From NCBI GenBank assembly GCA_964642545.1, contig CAZXQU010000003.1:23599-87598 (forward strand): a stretch of 64,000 nt of DNA. Direction: 5' to 3'. The notes under the pieces are model-generated. The model made no database searches. It was not told the DNA's origin and was given only the letters and a program-made list of their open reading frames with translations. Made by a program: the position numbers and the translations under genes. This stretch comes from QYOJ01 sp964642545 (GTDB lineage Bacteria; Bacteroidota; Bacteroidia; Bacteroidales; FEN-979). Positions 51,909 to 60,179 of the stretch are shown here, in pieces (within the stretch, counting starts at the first letter, position 1; every line of letters begins with the position of its first letter).

Positions 51909-53234
51909 ATGAAAAAAATTGGTTTACTTTCTTCACTCCTGATTATCATGGTTTTATTGCCTTGGATTGGTCTTTCCCAAAAAGCAGAATGGGTTGAACA
52001 GGTGATTGTTGCCAACGGGAATCGCTATGAAACCACTCCTCCTTTCATCGATTATGTTACAATGCAAACTTATGACCCAGTTTCTGGATCAACTTATATT
52101 TTTGATCAAATTAAAACGCAATCGGTTCAGGACATTGTAATTGCAAACAATAAAATTTATGTTGCAGCCCAGGATAGTATTGTTATGTATGATGCAACTA
52201 CGTTACTGCGGCTTGGAAGCATTGTCGATTCTGGACTTAGCAGACTTTATATATTCAATAATAGGTTGATTGTGACAAAACAGTATCCAATTGTCAGGTT
52301 TTTTGTGGAAGTATTGAATGCATCTGATCTCTCTCTTGTTGCGAGAATTCAGAATATATCAGGGGATTGCAAGGGAATAGCACAAACCCAAGATTCGATT
52401 TATATAGCAATTAACGGTGGATTTTTAAGTACTGAAGGGAAATTAGCTGTTATTAATTTCAACAACTGGACTCTTGCAAGAGAAATCGATCTTGGACCTA
52501 ACATTGCTGGAATTAATGATATTTACAATTATGGTGGGATCATTTATTGTATCAATGAAACACCATTTGGATCAACTAATATTGGGAGCATAACGGCTTA
52601 TAATACCTTCAACAAGATACACGCGAACTATATCCTTGACCTAAGGATTGGGAACGGGTCAGGGGGTCTAAAGAATAGCGGAATTATTGATAATTTACTG
52701 TATTTAACGTTGGATAATGGAATAGGTTCTTTCAATATGGATACTTATCAAATACAAGATACTTCTATATTTCCTGACCCTGGCTTTGCAAATCATATAC
52801 TATTTACATCCTTTACTACAGATTATGTTAATTCTTTACTTTACATGAACCTTGGAAACCGTAGCTCCTTTGGTTTGGATATAGTAGGCACTGCATCTGG
52901 TGACTCTATTACCTTTTTCGATACAGGTACAAATTCTGATGCCATTGCTCTTGATTACAGGGTTCCTGTGGGAATTGAAAGCTCAGTTGCTGCAAATGCA
53001 TCCATCACCATCTATCCAAATCCGGTTGAAAACCAGGTTCGTCTCAAATATACCGGAGATGACCCTGTAACAGAGATCCTAATCAGGGATATTACGGGTC
53101 GTACAAGTTATCAGAGTAATGAAAGATCACCTTCAGCTATATGGGTTGATTGTTCATCCTTTTCAGCTGGCCTCTATTTTGTTACTGTGAAAACAGATTC
53201 CAAAACTCTGTCATCCAAGTTTATCAAGAAATAA
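51909..53234 (+). CDS. Secreted beta-propeller protein with T9SS sorting domain
   Basis: From the ATG at 51909 the protein has 441 residues with a signal peptide (SSLLIIMVLLPWIGLSQ). The body contains repeating strands typical of a YVTN/DUF5074-like propeller (DIVIANNKIYVAAQDSIVMY, LARIQNISGDCKGIAQT, INDIYNYGGIIYCINE). The C-terminus is a T9SS type A domain (ITIYPNPVENQVRLKY ... SAGLYFVTVKTD). It is the first gene of a four-gene operon with a TonB receptor and DUF5074 lipoprotein and probably a surface ligand-capture protein. An upstream frame extension contains the promoter, so the ATG at 51909 is preferred. Confidence 0.78.
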   Translation: MKKIGLLSSLLIIMVLLPWIGLSQKAEWVEQVIVANGNRYETTPPFIDYVTMQTYDPVSGSTYIFDQIKTQSVQDIVIANNKIYVAAQDSIVMYDATTLLRLGSIVDSGLSRLYIFNNRLIVTKQYPIVRFFVEVLNASDLSLVARIQNISGDCKGIAQTQDSIYIAINGGFLSTEGKLAVINFNNWTLAREIDLGPNIAGINDIYNYGGIIYCINETPFGSTNIGSITAYNTFNKIHANYILDLRIGNGSGGLKNSGIIDNLLYLTLDNGIGSFNMDTYQIQDTSIFPDPGFANHILFTSFTTDYVNSLLYMNLGNRSSFGLDIVGTASGDSITFFDTGTNSDAIALDYRVPVGIESSVAANASITIYPNPVENQVRLKYTGDDPVTEILIRDITGRTSYQSNERSPSAIWVDCSSFSAGLYFVTVKTDSKTLSSKFIKK

Positions 53235-53266
53235 CTTAATTAGGATCGTTTTTTGTAAATCTGACC

Positions 53267-54262
53267 ATGATTAAATTGATATTCATTTTGATAACTATCA
53301 TGTTATCAACAGCTTACTCATACAGCCAATATCCACCACCACCCGGCTATCCAGGTACTACTGCCATGTTTCAGGATAGTACAGCGTTCCGCGCTTGGGC
53401 CAGTGGTTGTGTCGTTGAAGCTGGTTATATCAATTTCGTTGACACTACCGTTTATCACATGGAATCAAACAAAGCTTCTTATGGCTTTGCCGAAGATGCT
53501 ACCGGTATTCCGGATAACTTTGTCGTCAGCCTGGGAGATAGGGGGGTTGCTATGCTTACTCTTCCTTCTCCTATGTTTGATAGCACAGGTCCTGATTTTG
53601 CCGTATTTGAGAACGCATTTGGTGACGAGTTTCTGGAACTTGCTTTTATAGAGGTGAGTTCAAATGGAATTGATTTTGTCAGATTTCCATCCGTGTCTCT
53701 AACTCCTGAAACTCCTCAGGTCATGACATTCGGAACTCTTGATGCCACACACATCTATAATCTGGCAGGAAAATACAGGGTTTTTTATGGAACTCCATTC
53801 GATCTTAATGAATTGAAAGACAGTCTTTCTGTAGATATTTCAGCCATAACCCATATCCGTGTCATTGATATCGGCGGATGTATTCTCCCTGGCTATCAAT
53901 CATTCGACTCTCAGGGACATATCATCAACGATCCATGGCCCACTCCATTTAATACCAGTGGATTTGACCTCGATGCGGTTGGAATAATCCATATTGAAAC
54001 CCAGTCAATTCCTATTACATCTGAGACGGTTCCCATCCGGCTATACCCAAACCCGGTTCACCATATATTACACATCAATCATTCGTTTCATTCTTCCGTA
54101 CAACTTTCATTGGTGGATTCTTTTGGAAAAGTCTGCGTTTCTGACGTGGAGCTCGGAAATCACATTGAAATAGACCTGTCGGATTATCAGCAAGGGCTTT
54201 ATTTTGCACTATTTACCCTTGAAGACGGAAAGAAGATTAGCCGAAAGTTCATTAAACAATAG
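53267..54262 (+). CDS. Secreted cell-surface protein with T9SS domain, TonB-locus type
   Basis: The 331-residue protein has a signal peptide (FILITIMLSTAYSYSQ). The central part contains the blocks SYGFAEDATGIPDNFVVSLG, PDFAVFENAF, FLELAFIEVSSNGIDFVRFP and SGFDLDAVGIIH. I recognise this family from Bacteroidetes gene neighbourhoods of BtuB-like receptors. The C-terminus is a T9SS sorting domain (IRLYPNPVHHILHINH ... QGLYFALFTLEDG). Function is unknown; a periplasm-to-surface accessory for ligand capture is inferred from the operon. Confidence 0.75.
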   Translation: MIKLIFILITIMLSTAYSYSQYPPPPGYPGTTAMFQDSTAFRAWASGCVVEAGYINFVDTTVYHMESNKASYGFAEDATGIPDNFVVSLGDRGVAMLTLPSPMFDSTGPDFAVFENAFGDEFLELAFIEVSSNGIDFVRFPSVSLTPETPQVMTFGTLDATHIYNLAGKYRVFYGTPFDLNELKDSLSVDISAITHIRVIDIGGCILPGYQSFDSQGHIINDPWPTPFNTSGFDLDAVGIIHIETQSIPITSETVPIRLYPNPVHHILHINHSFHSSVQLSLVDSFGKVCVSDVELGNHIEIDLSDYQQGLYFALFTLEDGKKISRKFIKQ

Positions 54263-54282
54263 GTAGAAGAAAGCATAACGTC

Positions 54283-56214
54283 TTGACGGGAATCGGAAAG
54301 CATTTCAGAGAACCTTCTCTTCTTATTTTGCTCGTGATCGCTATATCTAACGCAGCATCAGGGCAACATTTATCAGATACTCTCAGGTTAAAAGAGATTG
54401 AGGTGAAGGCCAGTTTTCAGGTTAATAACAAGGGTTTTAAGCAAGTCAGACTCGATTCTACAATCCTAATTCCGAGGCTTGATGCAAATCTTGCTACAAT
54501 TTTAACACAATACTCTACTGTTTTCATTAAATCGTACGGAAGCAACAACCTGGCAACCCCTTCGTTTCGTGGCACTTCAGCGCATCATACAATCGTTGAG
54601 TGGAATGGTGTAACGATCAATTCACCCATGCTCGGACAGATCGACTTATCACAGCTGCCTGTTGCTCAATTTCAGGGGATTGAGATACTCTATGGCGCAT
54701 CGGGTCTGAGCAGGACGAGTGGTGCGTTTGGAGGCATAATTAACCTGAAAACAAGTCCCAACTGGAACAACAGACTTTCTACTGATATCACACAAACTAT
54801 TGCCAGCTTTAATAATTATACCACTACGTTGAATGTCGAAACAGGAAGTTCCAATTTTCAGTCAATTACCCGGGCAAACTTTGGTATCGGAAAGAATGAT
54901 TTCCCATATTACAATGATTACACGGGAAAGGAGGAAAAACAAACAAACGCGGCTTATACACAATATGGCTTCTCTGAAGATATCTTTGCTAAATTCAGGG
55001 ACAGGCACCTGATTTCGGCAAGGGTCTGGTACAACTATTCCAACCGGGATAATCCTCCATTAATTACGAATCTCGACCCCAACTATGTTGAAAATATGAC
55101 AGATAAATCTTTCCGAAGCCTTGTTGAATACAAATATATTCAACGAGCCTTTATTGGAACTGTTTCATCTGCATTAATTTACAATCATCTTCTCTATACC
55201 AGTAATACACAAAACGCTGAGCATCAGTACTACTCTTTCATTAGCAAGATACAGGGAAGTTTTTCCGGTATCAGGAATTTATTAATTCGACCAGGTATTG
55301 ATCTTACTCACGACTGGGTTAACTCTGATGCCTATTCCAAGTTGAAGCAGCGAAATGTATTGGGAGGATTTGCAGAGATTATATACACACCCTTAAAGTT
55401 CATTACTGTTTCCATGATGGCAAGAGAAGATGTGGTGGATGGGGAACTTATGCCATTTATTCCTGCTATGGGATTTGAAATCAAGCCTTTTCACACTGTA
55501 AATCTTTCTCTTTCAGGCAACCTCTCAAGAAACTATCGATACCCCTCTCTGAATGATCTCTATTGGGAACTATGGGGCAATACCAACCTTTTACCCGAAG
55601 TAAGTTACAGTGTTGAAGGAGGTATAACATGGAATATGCTCAATGACTCTAAGCGGTTCTTCATTGAAACGGAACTCACTGGTTACTATCTGCTGATGAA
55701 GGATATGATTGTATGGTCACCATCAGTTACCAGCAGTGCTATCTGGATCCCTGAGAATATCAGTGAAGTGCTTTCAAGAGGAATCGAGACCGGAATTAAC
55801 TCAACTATTGTATTCTGGAACAGTAACGTTGACCTGAATGTGACGTATAATTATTGCAGATCAACTTACCTGAAAGAGACAAATCCGAATGGCTCATCTG
55901 TGGGGAATCAATTGATATATACGCCAATTCACACAATGAACACCTCTTTAAGGTTTGAAAAGAGTGGATATTATTTTTCCTATTTATTCAACTATATCAG
56001 CAGAAGGTACCTTGGAAAAGAAAATACTGCTTATATGCCAGGGTATAATTTGTCCAATATCTTTTTAGGGAAAAGTTTTCACATGAAAGATTTTATGTTA
56101 TCTTTACAAGTTGAAATAAACAATCTTTTTGGTCTGGATTATCAATCAATAGCCTATCGCCCTATGCCTGGCAGAAATTTTGCCATTACAATCAAGGGTA
56201 GTTTTAGCAAATAA
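54283..56214 (+). CDS. TonB-dependent outer membrane receptor (BtuB-like)
   Basis: The 643-residue protein has a signal peptide ending AASGQ, a plug domain (about 35-150: RLKEIEVKASFQV, SFRGTSAHHTIVEWNGV, GIEILYGASGLSRTSGAFGG) and a 22-strand-type beta barrel ending in FAITIKGSFSK. It lacks the CarboxypepD-reg domain of SusC proteins and is of cobalamin/siderophore size. A TTG at 54283 is the only start that keeps the signal peptide. The stop overlaps the next ATG (TAATG), so translation is coupled to the DUF5074 lipoprotein. B12 uptake is inferred from that pairing. Confidence 0.85.
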   Translation: MTGIGKHFREPSLLILLVIAISNAASGQHLSDTLRLKEIEVKASFQVNNKGFKQVRLDSTILIPRLDANLATILTQYSTVFIKSYGSNNLATPSFRGTSAHHTIVEWNGVTINSPMLGQIDLSQLPVAQFQGIEILYGASGLSRTSGAFGGIINLKTSPNWNNRLSTDITQTIASFNNYTTTLNVETGSSNFQSITRANFGIGKNDFPYYNDYTGKEEKQTNAAYTQYGFSEDIFAKFRDRHLISARVWYNYSNRDNPPLITNLDPNYVENMTDKSFRSLVEYKYIQRAFIGTVSSALIYNHLLYTSNTQNAEHQYYSFISKIQGSFSGIRNLLIRPGIDLTHDWVNSDAYSKLKQRNVLGGFAEIIYTPLKFITVSMMAREDVVDGELMPFIPAMGFEIKPFHTVNLSLSGNLSRNYRYPSLNDLYWELWGNTNLLPEVSYSVEGGITWNMLNDSKRFFIETELTGYYLLMKDMIVWSPSVTSSAIWIPENISEVLSRGIETGINSTIVFWNSNVDLNVTYNYCRSTYLKETNPNGSSVGNQLIYTPIHTMNTSLRFEKSGYYFSYLFNYISRRYLGKENTAYMPGYNLSNIFLGKSFHMKDFMLSLQVEINNLFGLDYQSIAYRPMPGRNFAITIKGSFSK

Positions 56215-57383
56215 TGAGACCAATGAGATATTTCTTAACTTTAAAATCAGTGGGTAAAAAGTCTAGCAGGGACAGATTTGACTTTTCTATTTCTGCCCTT
56301 TTTCTCGGGATAATATCGATTTTAGTGATATCTTCCTGTTCTAAAGAGCCCATTCGCCCTGAACCGGGTTCTCCAACTCCTCCTCCTGATGATTCTACTA
56401 CTTTTGTAAATGGTTTCTTCGTTGTCAATGAAGGAAATTTCAACTGGGGAAACGCCTCAGTTACTTATATTGATAACGCAACAGGGGTAGCAATCCAGAA
56501 TATTTTCGAAGAGGTAAACAACCGTCCCCTTGGAGATGTTGCCCAGTCTATGAAGGTTATGAACAACCGTGGGTACATCGTGGTAAATGCATCAAACAGG
56601 ATTGAGGTAGTGGATCTTGTAGATTTTAAAATGATTAAGAGCATAGAAGGGTTCAACTCCCCAAGATATATTGAATTTGTTGATTCCACCAAAGCCTATG
56701 TAACTAACCTCTACAAGGATATCTCTGTTGTTGACCTTACCACTATGACCATCACGAAATCAATCCAAACTCCGGAATGGACAGAGGGCATGGTGAAGTA
56801 TAATCAGTACATGTTTGTTACCTGTATTGGTGAATTTAATGAACCTAGTTTAAAGAGGAAAGCCAAATTGCTGATTATTGATACAAATGAGGATAAAATT
56901 GTTGACAGCATCCCAACTGCTTCTGAACCAATCGGTATTGTTATTGATAAAAAATTGAAATTGTGGGTTTTATGCTCTGGTGGTTGGGATGGCTTCTCTG
57001 CGCCGGCTCTGATTCGAGTGAATCCTGACCTGAAACAGATTGAAAAGGCTTTTTCGTTTCCTACTACTGATGTGCCAAGCAAACTTTCTATCAACCCTAC
57101 GAAAGATACTATTTACTATCTTCAAAATGGGATCTACCAGATGCCTGTAACTGCATCAGCCGTTCCACTCCAACCACTTGTTTATTCTGGAACCCGACTG
57201 TTCTATGGCATGGCAATTCATCCGGTTGATGGAACTATCTATGCTACAGATGCGATTGATTATGTGCAGGCCGGCGTTGCATTCCAGTTCTCCTCCTCAA
57301 CCGGAGCCCAGATGCGCTCATGGGAAGCTGGCCGAATTCCAGGGTCCTTCTGTTTTGGTGAAACCCAAACGTCCAGCAAATAG
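56214..57383 (+). CDS. DUF5074 beta-propeller surface lipoprotein (BtuG-like)
   Basis: The 389-residue protein has a lipobox (LVISSC) about 40 residues in, then a proline-rich spacer and a seven-bladed propeller of the DUF5074 family: GFFVVNEGNFNWGNASVTY, PLGDVAQSMKVMNNRGYIVV, NRIEVVDLVDFKMIKSIEG and SPRYIEFVDSTKAYVTNLY. The same arrangement is known in BtuG, which binds vitamin B12 at the surface of Bacteroides and hands it to BtuB. The long pre-lipobox region with a second Met (MRYFLTL) makes the exact start uncertain. Confidence 0.82.
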   Translation: MRPMRYFLTLKSVGKKSSRDRFDFSISALFLGIISILVISSCSKEPIRPEPGSPTPPPDDSTTFVNGFFVVNEGNFNWGNASVTYIDNATGVAIQNIFEEVNNRPLGDVAQSMKVMNNRGYIVVNASNRIEVVDLVDFKMIKSIEGFNSPRYIEFVDSTKAYVTNLYKDISVVDLTTMTITKSIQTPEWTEGMVKYNQYMFVTCIGEFNEPSLKRKAKLLIIDTNEDKIVDSIPTASEPIGIVIDKKLKLWVLCSGGWDGFSAPALIRVNPDLKQIEKAFSFPTTDVPSKLSINPTKDTIYYLQNGIYQMPVTASAVPLQPLVYSGTRLFYGMAIHPVDGTIYATDAIDYVQAGVAFQFSSSTGAQMRSWEAGRIPGSFCFGETQTSSK

Positions 57384-57400
57384 TTTTAATATCTTTAGTT

Positions 57401-57835
57401 ATGCAAGAATTCGTTGAAACTCGATGGATGGGACAAATGACATTTGAAGCTGCCATTGATGGATACCCTGTAAAAATGGATGCCAGTCCTGAGCATGGTG
57501 GAAGTAATTTCGGTCCCAGGCCTAAGCCGATAATATTATCTTCCCTTGCAGGATGCACAGGGATGGATATTGTATCTATACTTACGAAAAAACGGATTAC
57601 CTTTCATGATTTCAGAATCCTGATTCATGCTGAGATGACTGAAACCCATCCGAAATACTACCACAAAATCCATCTTGTTTACCACTTTACAGGTGAAAAC
57701 TTTGAAGGGAATATGGAGTTATTTGAGAAAATCAAACGGTCCATTGAACTTTCCAGTGACAATTATTGTGGTGTGAGTGCTATGTTGCGAAAATCCTGTG
57801 ATATCACATGGGAAATCCAACTCAAGAATTTATAA
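57401..57835 (+). CDS. OsmC-family thiol peroxidase-like protein
   Basis: The 144-residue protein has the OsmC pattern: TFEAAIDGYPVKMD, PKPIILSSLAGCTGMDIVSIL with the first active-site Cys, and SSDNYCGVSAMLRKS with the second. OsmC proteins reduce organic hydroperoxides, but many YhfA-type members have other or unknown roles. It follows the uptake operon by 17 bp and may be its distal gene. It overlaps the NUDIX gene by 6 bp. Confidence 0.9.
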   Translation: MQEFVETRWMGQMTFEAAIDGYPVKMDASPEHGGSNFGPRPKPIILSSLAGCTGMDIVSILTKKRITFHDFRILIHAEMTETHPKYYHKIHLVYHFTGENFEGNMELFEKIKRSIELSSDNYCGVSAMLRKSCDITWEIQLKNL

Positions 57836-58465
57836 TAACGCTTTGATTACCTCCTTAAATTCACTGAGAATCATAGCAGTAGCTCCCCAGATAACATATC
57901 CGTTCACGACAAAAGCAGGTGCCTTTATTTGAATACCAACTCCTATTCTGTGCTTTGTTACCTGTAATGCAGTATCACTAAAAAGGTCACGAATCTTTAG
58001 TTCAATGATCTCATCCACTTCAGATGGATCTTTTATAAAATCAGGCCTTTGGATGCTATAGCCCACAAAAGGAGAGACAAGAAACCTGCTCGGCGGAATG
58101 TAGAGATCCGACAATTTCCCAAGAATCCGGACCTCCTCAGGAATAATTCCAACCTCCTCATTGGATTCACGCAAGGCAGTGTCGGTTAGATTGAAGTCTT
58201 CGGGTTCTCGTTTGCCTCCTGGAAGACTGATCTGGCCAGAATGAACTCCTTGATAATCGGGACGTTGAATAAATACTATATAGATGTCTTTACCAATAGG
58301 ATATAACAGTAATAACACGCTGCTGGGTTTCGCTTCTGGCGATGGGACAGATCCCGTTAATTCCTGAATCCGCTTCATCGACGACATGCGAAGCTGAGCT
58401 TGCATACCGGGGAGTGGTCGCGATAAGGCCTCTGAAATTGATGCTATGAAATGTTCGAAAGGCAC
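57830..58465 (-). CDS. NUDIX hydrolase, CoA pyrophosphatase (NudL) type
   Basis: The 211-residue protein carries the NUDIX box (GGKREPEDFNLTDTALRESN followed by EEVG) and the CoA-hydrolase upstream motif (IQRPDYQGVHSGQISLPGG). It would cleave CoA or its derivatives to phosphopantetheine and 3',5'-ADP. The start is a GTG at 58465. It is divergent from clpS across 76 bp. Confidence 0.9.
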   Translation of the reverse strand: MPFEHFIASISEALSRPLPGMQAQLRMSSMKRIQELTGSVPSPEAKPSSVLLLLYPIGKDIYIVFIQRPDYQGVHSGQISLPGGKREPEDFNLTDTALRESNEEVGIIPEEVRILGKLSDLYIPPSRFLVSPFVGYSIQRPDFIKDPSEVDEIIELKIRDLFSDTALQVTKHRIGVGIQIKAPAFVVNGYVIWGATAMILSEFKEVIKALL

Positions 58466-58541
58466 AGGAATAAATATTTTGCCAAAAATACAATATGCTC
58501 ATGAAAAAATTAGTATACTTGTGCTTTCCAAGCTTACAACG

Positions 58542-58817
58542 ATGGTTAAAGAGAAAGTTAAACCTGTTGAAAGTCAAGATGATTTGGCTCAGAATGCAAG
58601 CCAGATAATTTTGTTTAATGATGATGTCAACTCTTTCGATTTTGTAATCGAAGTGCTAGTTGACGTTTGCCAGCATGCCCCCATGCAGGCTGAGCAATGT
58701 GCCTGGATTGCTCATTACAAAGGAAAATGTGGGATAAAGGAGGGATATTTCTCTGAACTGAAACCACTGTACGATGAAATATGCAACAGAGGATTGACAG
58801 TTTCAATTGAGAAATGA
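58542..58817 (+). CDS. clpS: ClpS, N-end rule adaptor
   Basis: From the ATG at 58542 the protein has 91 residues. It has the ClpS substrate-pocket residues in ILFNDDVNSFDFVIEVL and the His in WIAHYKGK, with the C-terminal LTVSIE. It delivers N-degron substrates to ClpAP. The aat gene at 42.9 kb supplies a matching N-degron writer. A longer upstream frame is rejected because it runs into the NUDIX promoter region. Confidence 0.93.
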   Translation: MVKEKVKPVESQDDLAQNASQIILFNDDVNSFDFVIEVLVDVCQHAPMQAEQCAWIAHYKGKCGIKEGYFSELKPLYDEICNRGLTVSIEK

Positions 58818-58960
58818 ACAGGTTATTAATATCTTATTAACCCCTCTTTTTCTTACACTACTCAAAACTCTTATAATCTGTATTTTAATCTCAAGTGAGT
58901 TATTAACAATTTGTTAATAACAGTTGTTGATTTCATGTGAATATAAATCAATCAAATTTA

Positions 58961-58991
58961 TTGACTTCCTATTTCGCATAGTGTATATTTG
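58961..58991 (+). promoter_or_regulatory. Consensus Bacteroidetes promoter driving the structured RNA
   Basis: TTGAC at 58961 is followed 20 bp after the TTG by TATATTTG at 58984-58991. This is an ideal TTG-N20-TAnnTTTG promoter. The predicted start is near 58998-59001, exactly where the GC-rich RNA candidate begins. No + strand ORF starts downstream for 3.2 kb. Confidence 0.75.
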
Positions 58992-58998
58992 CTATCGC

Positions 58999-59310
58999 AA
59001 GTGAGGGATAAAAGGCCCTCTGAGAAGTTGGGGATGTGAAAGCAGTATCCGTAAGGTGACAGCACTCCAGAACCAAGCCTGAACAAAGGTGAATCCGCAA
59101 GATTCACTCGGATAGCAGGTCACATAATCAGGGCGCTCCCGATGCCGGCTTCCGCAAGGGAGATTGGAACGGAGAGCGGGACGGGAAGAAGGGGTAACCC
59201 GGAGAATCGTCAGCCACAATAACCGTAGCTTGACACACCAGGTGGCCACGGCCGCTTGGATGTAGGATGGGAATTCTGTCGGACAGACGGGGTTCCCATC
59301 ACGGTTTATT
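58999..59310 (+). ncRNA. Candidate structured noncoding RNA (about 310 nt), family not recognised
   Basis: The 594-bp gap between clpS and the reductase gene is AT-rich except for this GC-rich block, which starts at a consensus promoter. Visible helices include GAGGG/CCCTC (59003-59020), GTGAATC/GATTCAC with a CGCAA loop (59089-59107), CTTCC-GCAA-GGGAG with a GNRA-type loop (near 59150), GGG-TAA-CCC (near 59195) and a 3' composite hairpin GGGAA..TCTGT/ACAGA..TTCCC (59269-59297). It lacks the RNase P GGAAAGUCC core, tmRNA tag and CCA end, SRP tetraloop motif and cobalamin riboswitch boxes. The 3' end is approximate. No protein is plausible across it on the + strand. Confidence 0.6.
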
Positions 59311-59411
59311 GCTGAACTTTTGCAGAAATATCAATGGTTCCATCTTCTTCCTGCTGGTTTCAAATCATTTGCCATTTTGGGTATTATTATCTGAAACTGC
59401 TGATTTTTTCT

Positions 59412-60167
59412 CTAGAGGATAAAAGGGATCAGCGCTTTTCTTTTTGAAGGATAACCAGGAAATGTAGATTGATACCATCGGTGATGATGCAATGCTCTCG
59501 GCAGAAGATTTACCAATGTCCAAACAGCAAATGCAAGTGCAGGAGTGCACCATGTCATCATCGCAAACCCAAACCACTCAATGATCTCACTGAAATGGTT
59601 CGGACAGGAAATATAGTTGAATAACCCTTTCTGAGGAATAAAATACCCTGTTTGACCTGGTTTTCTTAAATGGATCAGGATGTTATCAGATTGCCAGTTA
59701 ATTGCCATTCCACTCAGAAACATAACCATACCGATAATAAACCGGGGATCTGTAAGCCATGATATTGGGTAGGAGGCAAGAGAACCAAGGTAATAGCCAT
59801 TGATAAAACCATTGACAAAATTGAATCCCAATGCCATAAATACAATTGCGAGTGGCATTTTCTTTCCTTTGGTCCTTAGTCGGAAAGGGAAAATAACGGT
59901 TCTGTTAATATAATGAAACACCCATAAACCGAAAAAGATCCATGTTACTACATTGTGTTTTGAAGAACCAAATAGGAAAAGACCTGCAAAGACAAGAAGG
60001 GAAGGGGATTCCATAATAATCCAACCGAGTTTGTTATTGATCAGCGCTCCCCATTGTTTGGTCGTATGACGCCCATAGGGTGCTGTGATATGCAGGACGA
60101 TTGGAAAAATCACCAGCGCTATTGCAATCCACACATATACAATGAAATAAAACGTAGAATTACTCAT
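59412..60167 (-). CDS. Steroid 5-alpha-reductase family membrane reductase (SRD5A-like)
   Basis: The 251-residue protein has six to seven membrane helices and matches SRD5A enzymes from end to end: APYGRH (29-34), GWIIMESPSLLVFAG with Glu53, FHYINRTVIFPF with Tyr86, PNHFSEIIEWFGFAM, LVNLLPRALHHHRWY and the terminal YPSKRKALIPFI, nearly the same as in human SRD5A2. Glu53 and Tyr86 correspond to the catalytic Glu57/Tyr91 of SRD5A2. It would reduce a delta4-3-ketosteroid or related enone with NADPH in the membrane. It is 12 bp downstream of a 3-beta-HSD-like gene. Confidence 0.88.
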   Translation of the reverse strand: MSNSTFYFIVYVWIAIALVIFPIVLHITAPYGRHTTKQWGALINNKLGWIIMESPSLLVFAGLFLFGSSKHNVVTWIFFGLWVFHYINRTVIFPFRLRTKGKKMPLAIVFMALGFNFVNGFINGYYLGSLASYPISWLTDPRFIIGMVMFLSGMAINWQSDNILIHLRKPGQTGYFIPQKGLFNYISCPNHFSEIIEWFGFAMMTWCTPALAFAVWTLVNLLPRALHHHRWYQSTFPGYPSKRKALIPFIL

Positions 60168-60179
60168 GAAAATACCAGG

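Noticed and set aside
58992..59249. 85-aa minus-strand ORF across the structured RNA
   Set aside because: Composition is odd (Cys/Arg/Ser-rich), no family is recognised, and the consensus promoter points the other way. It is a shadow of the GC-rich RNA.
58999..59310. RNase P RNA, tmRNA or cobalamin riboswitch
   Set aside because: The GGAAAGUCC P4 core, the tmRNA CCA end and tag, and the B12 box were all looked for and not found on either strand.
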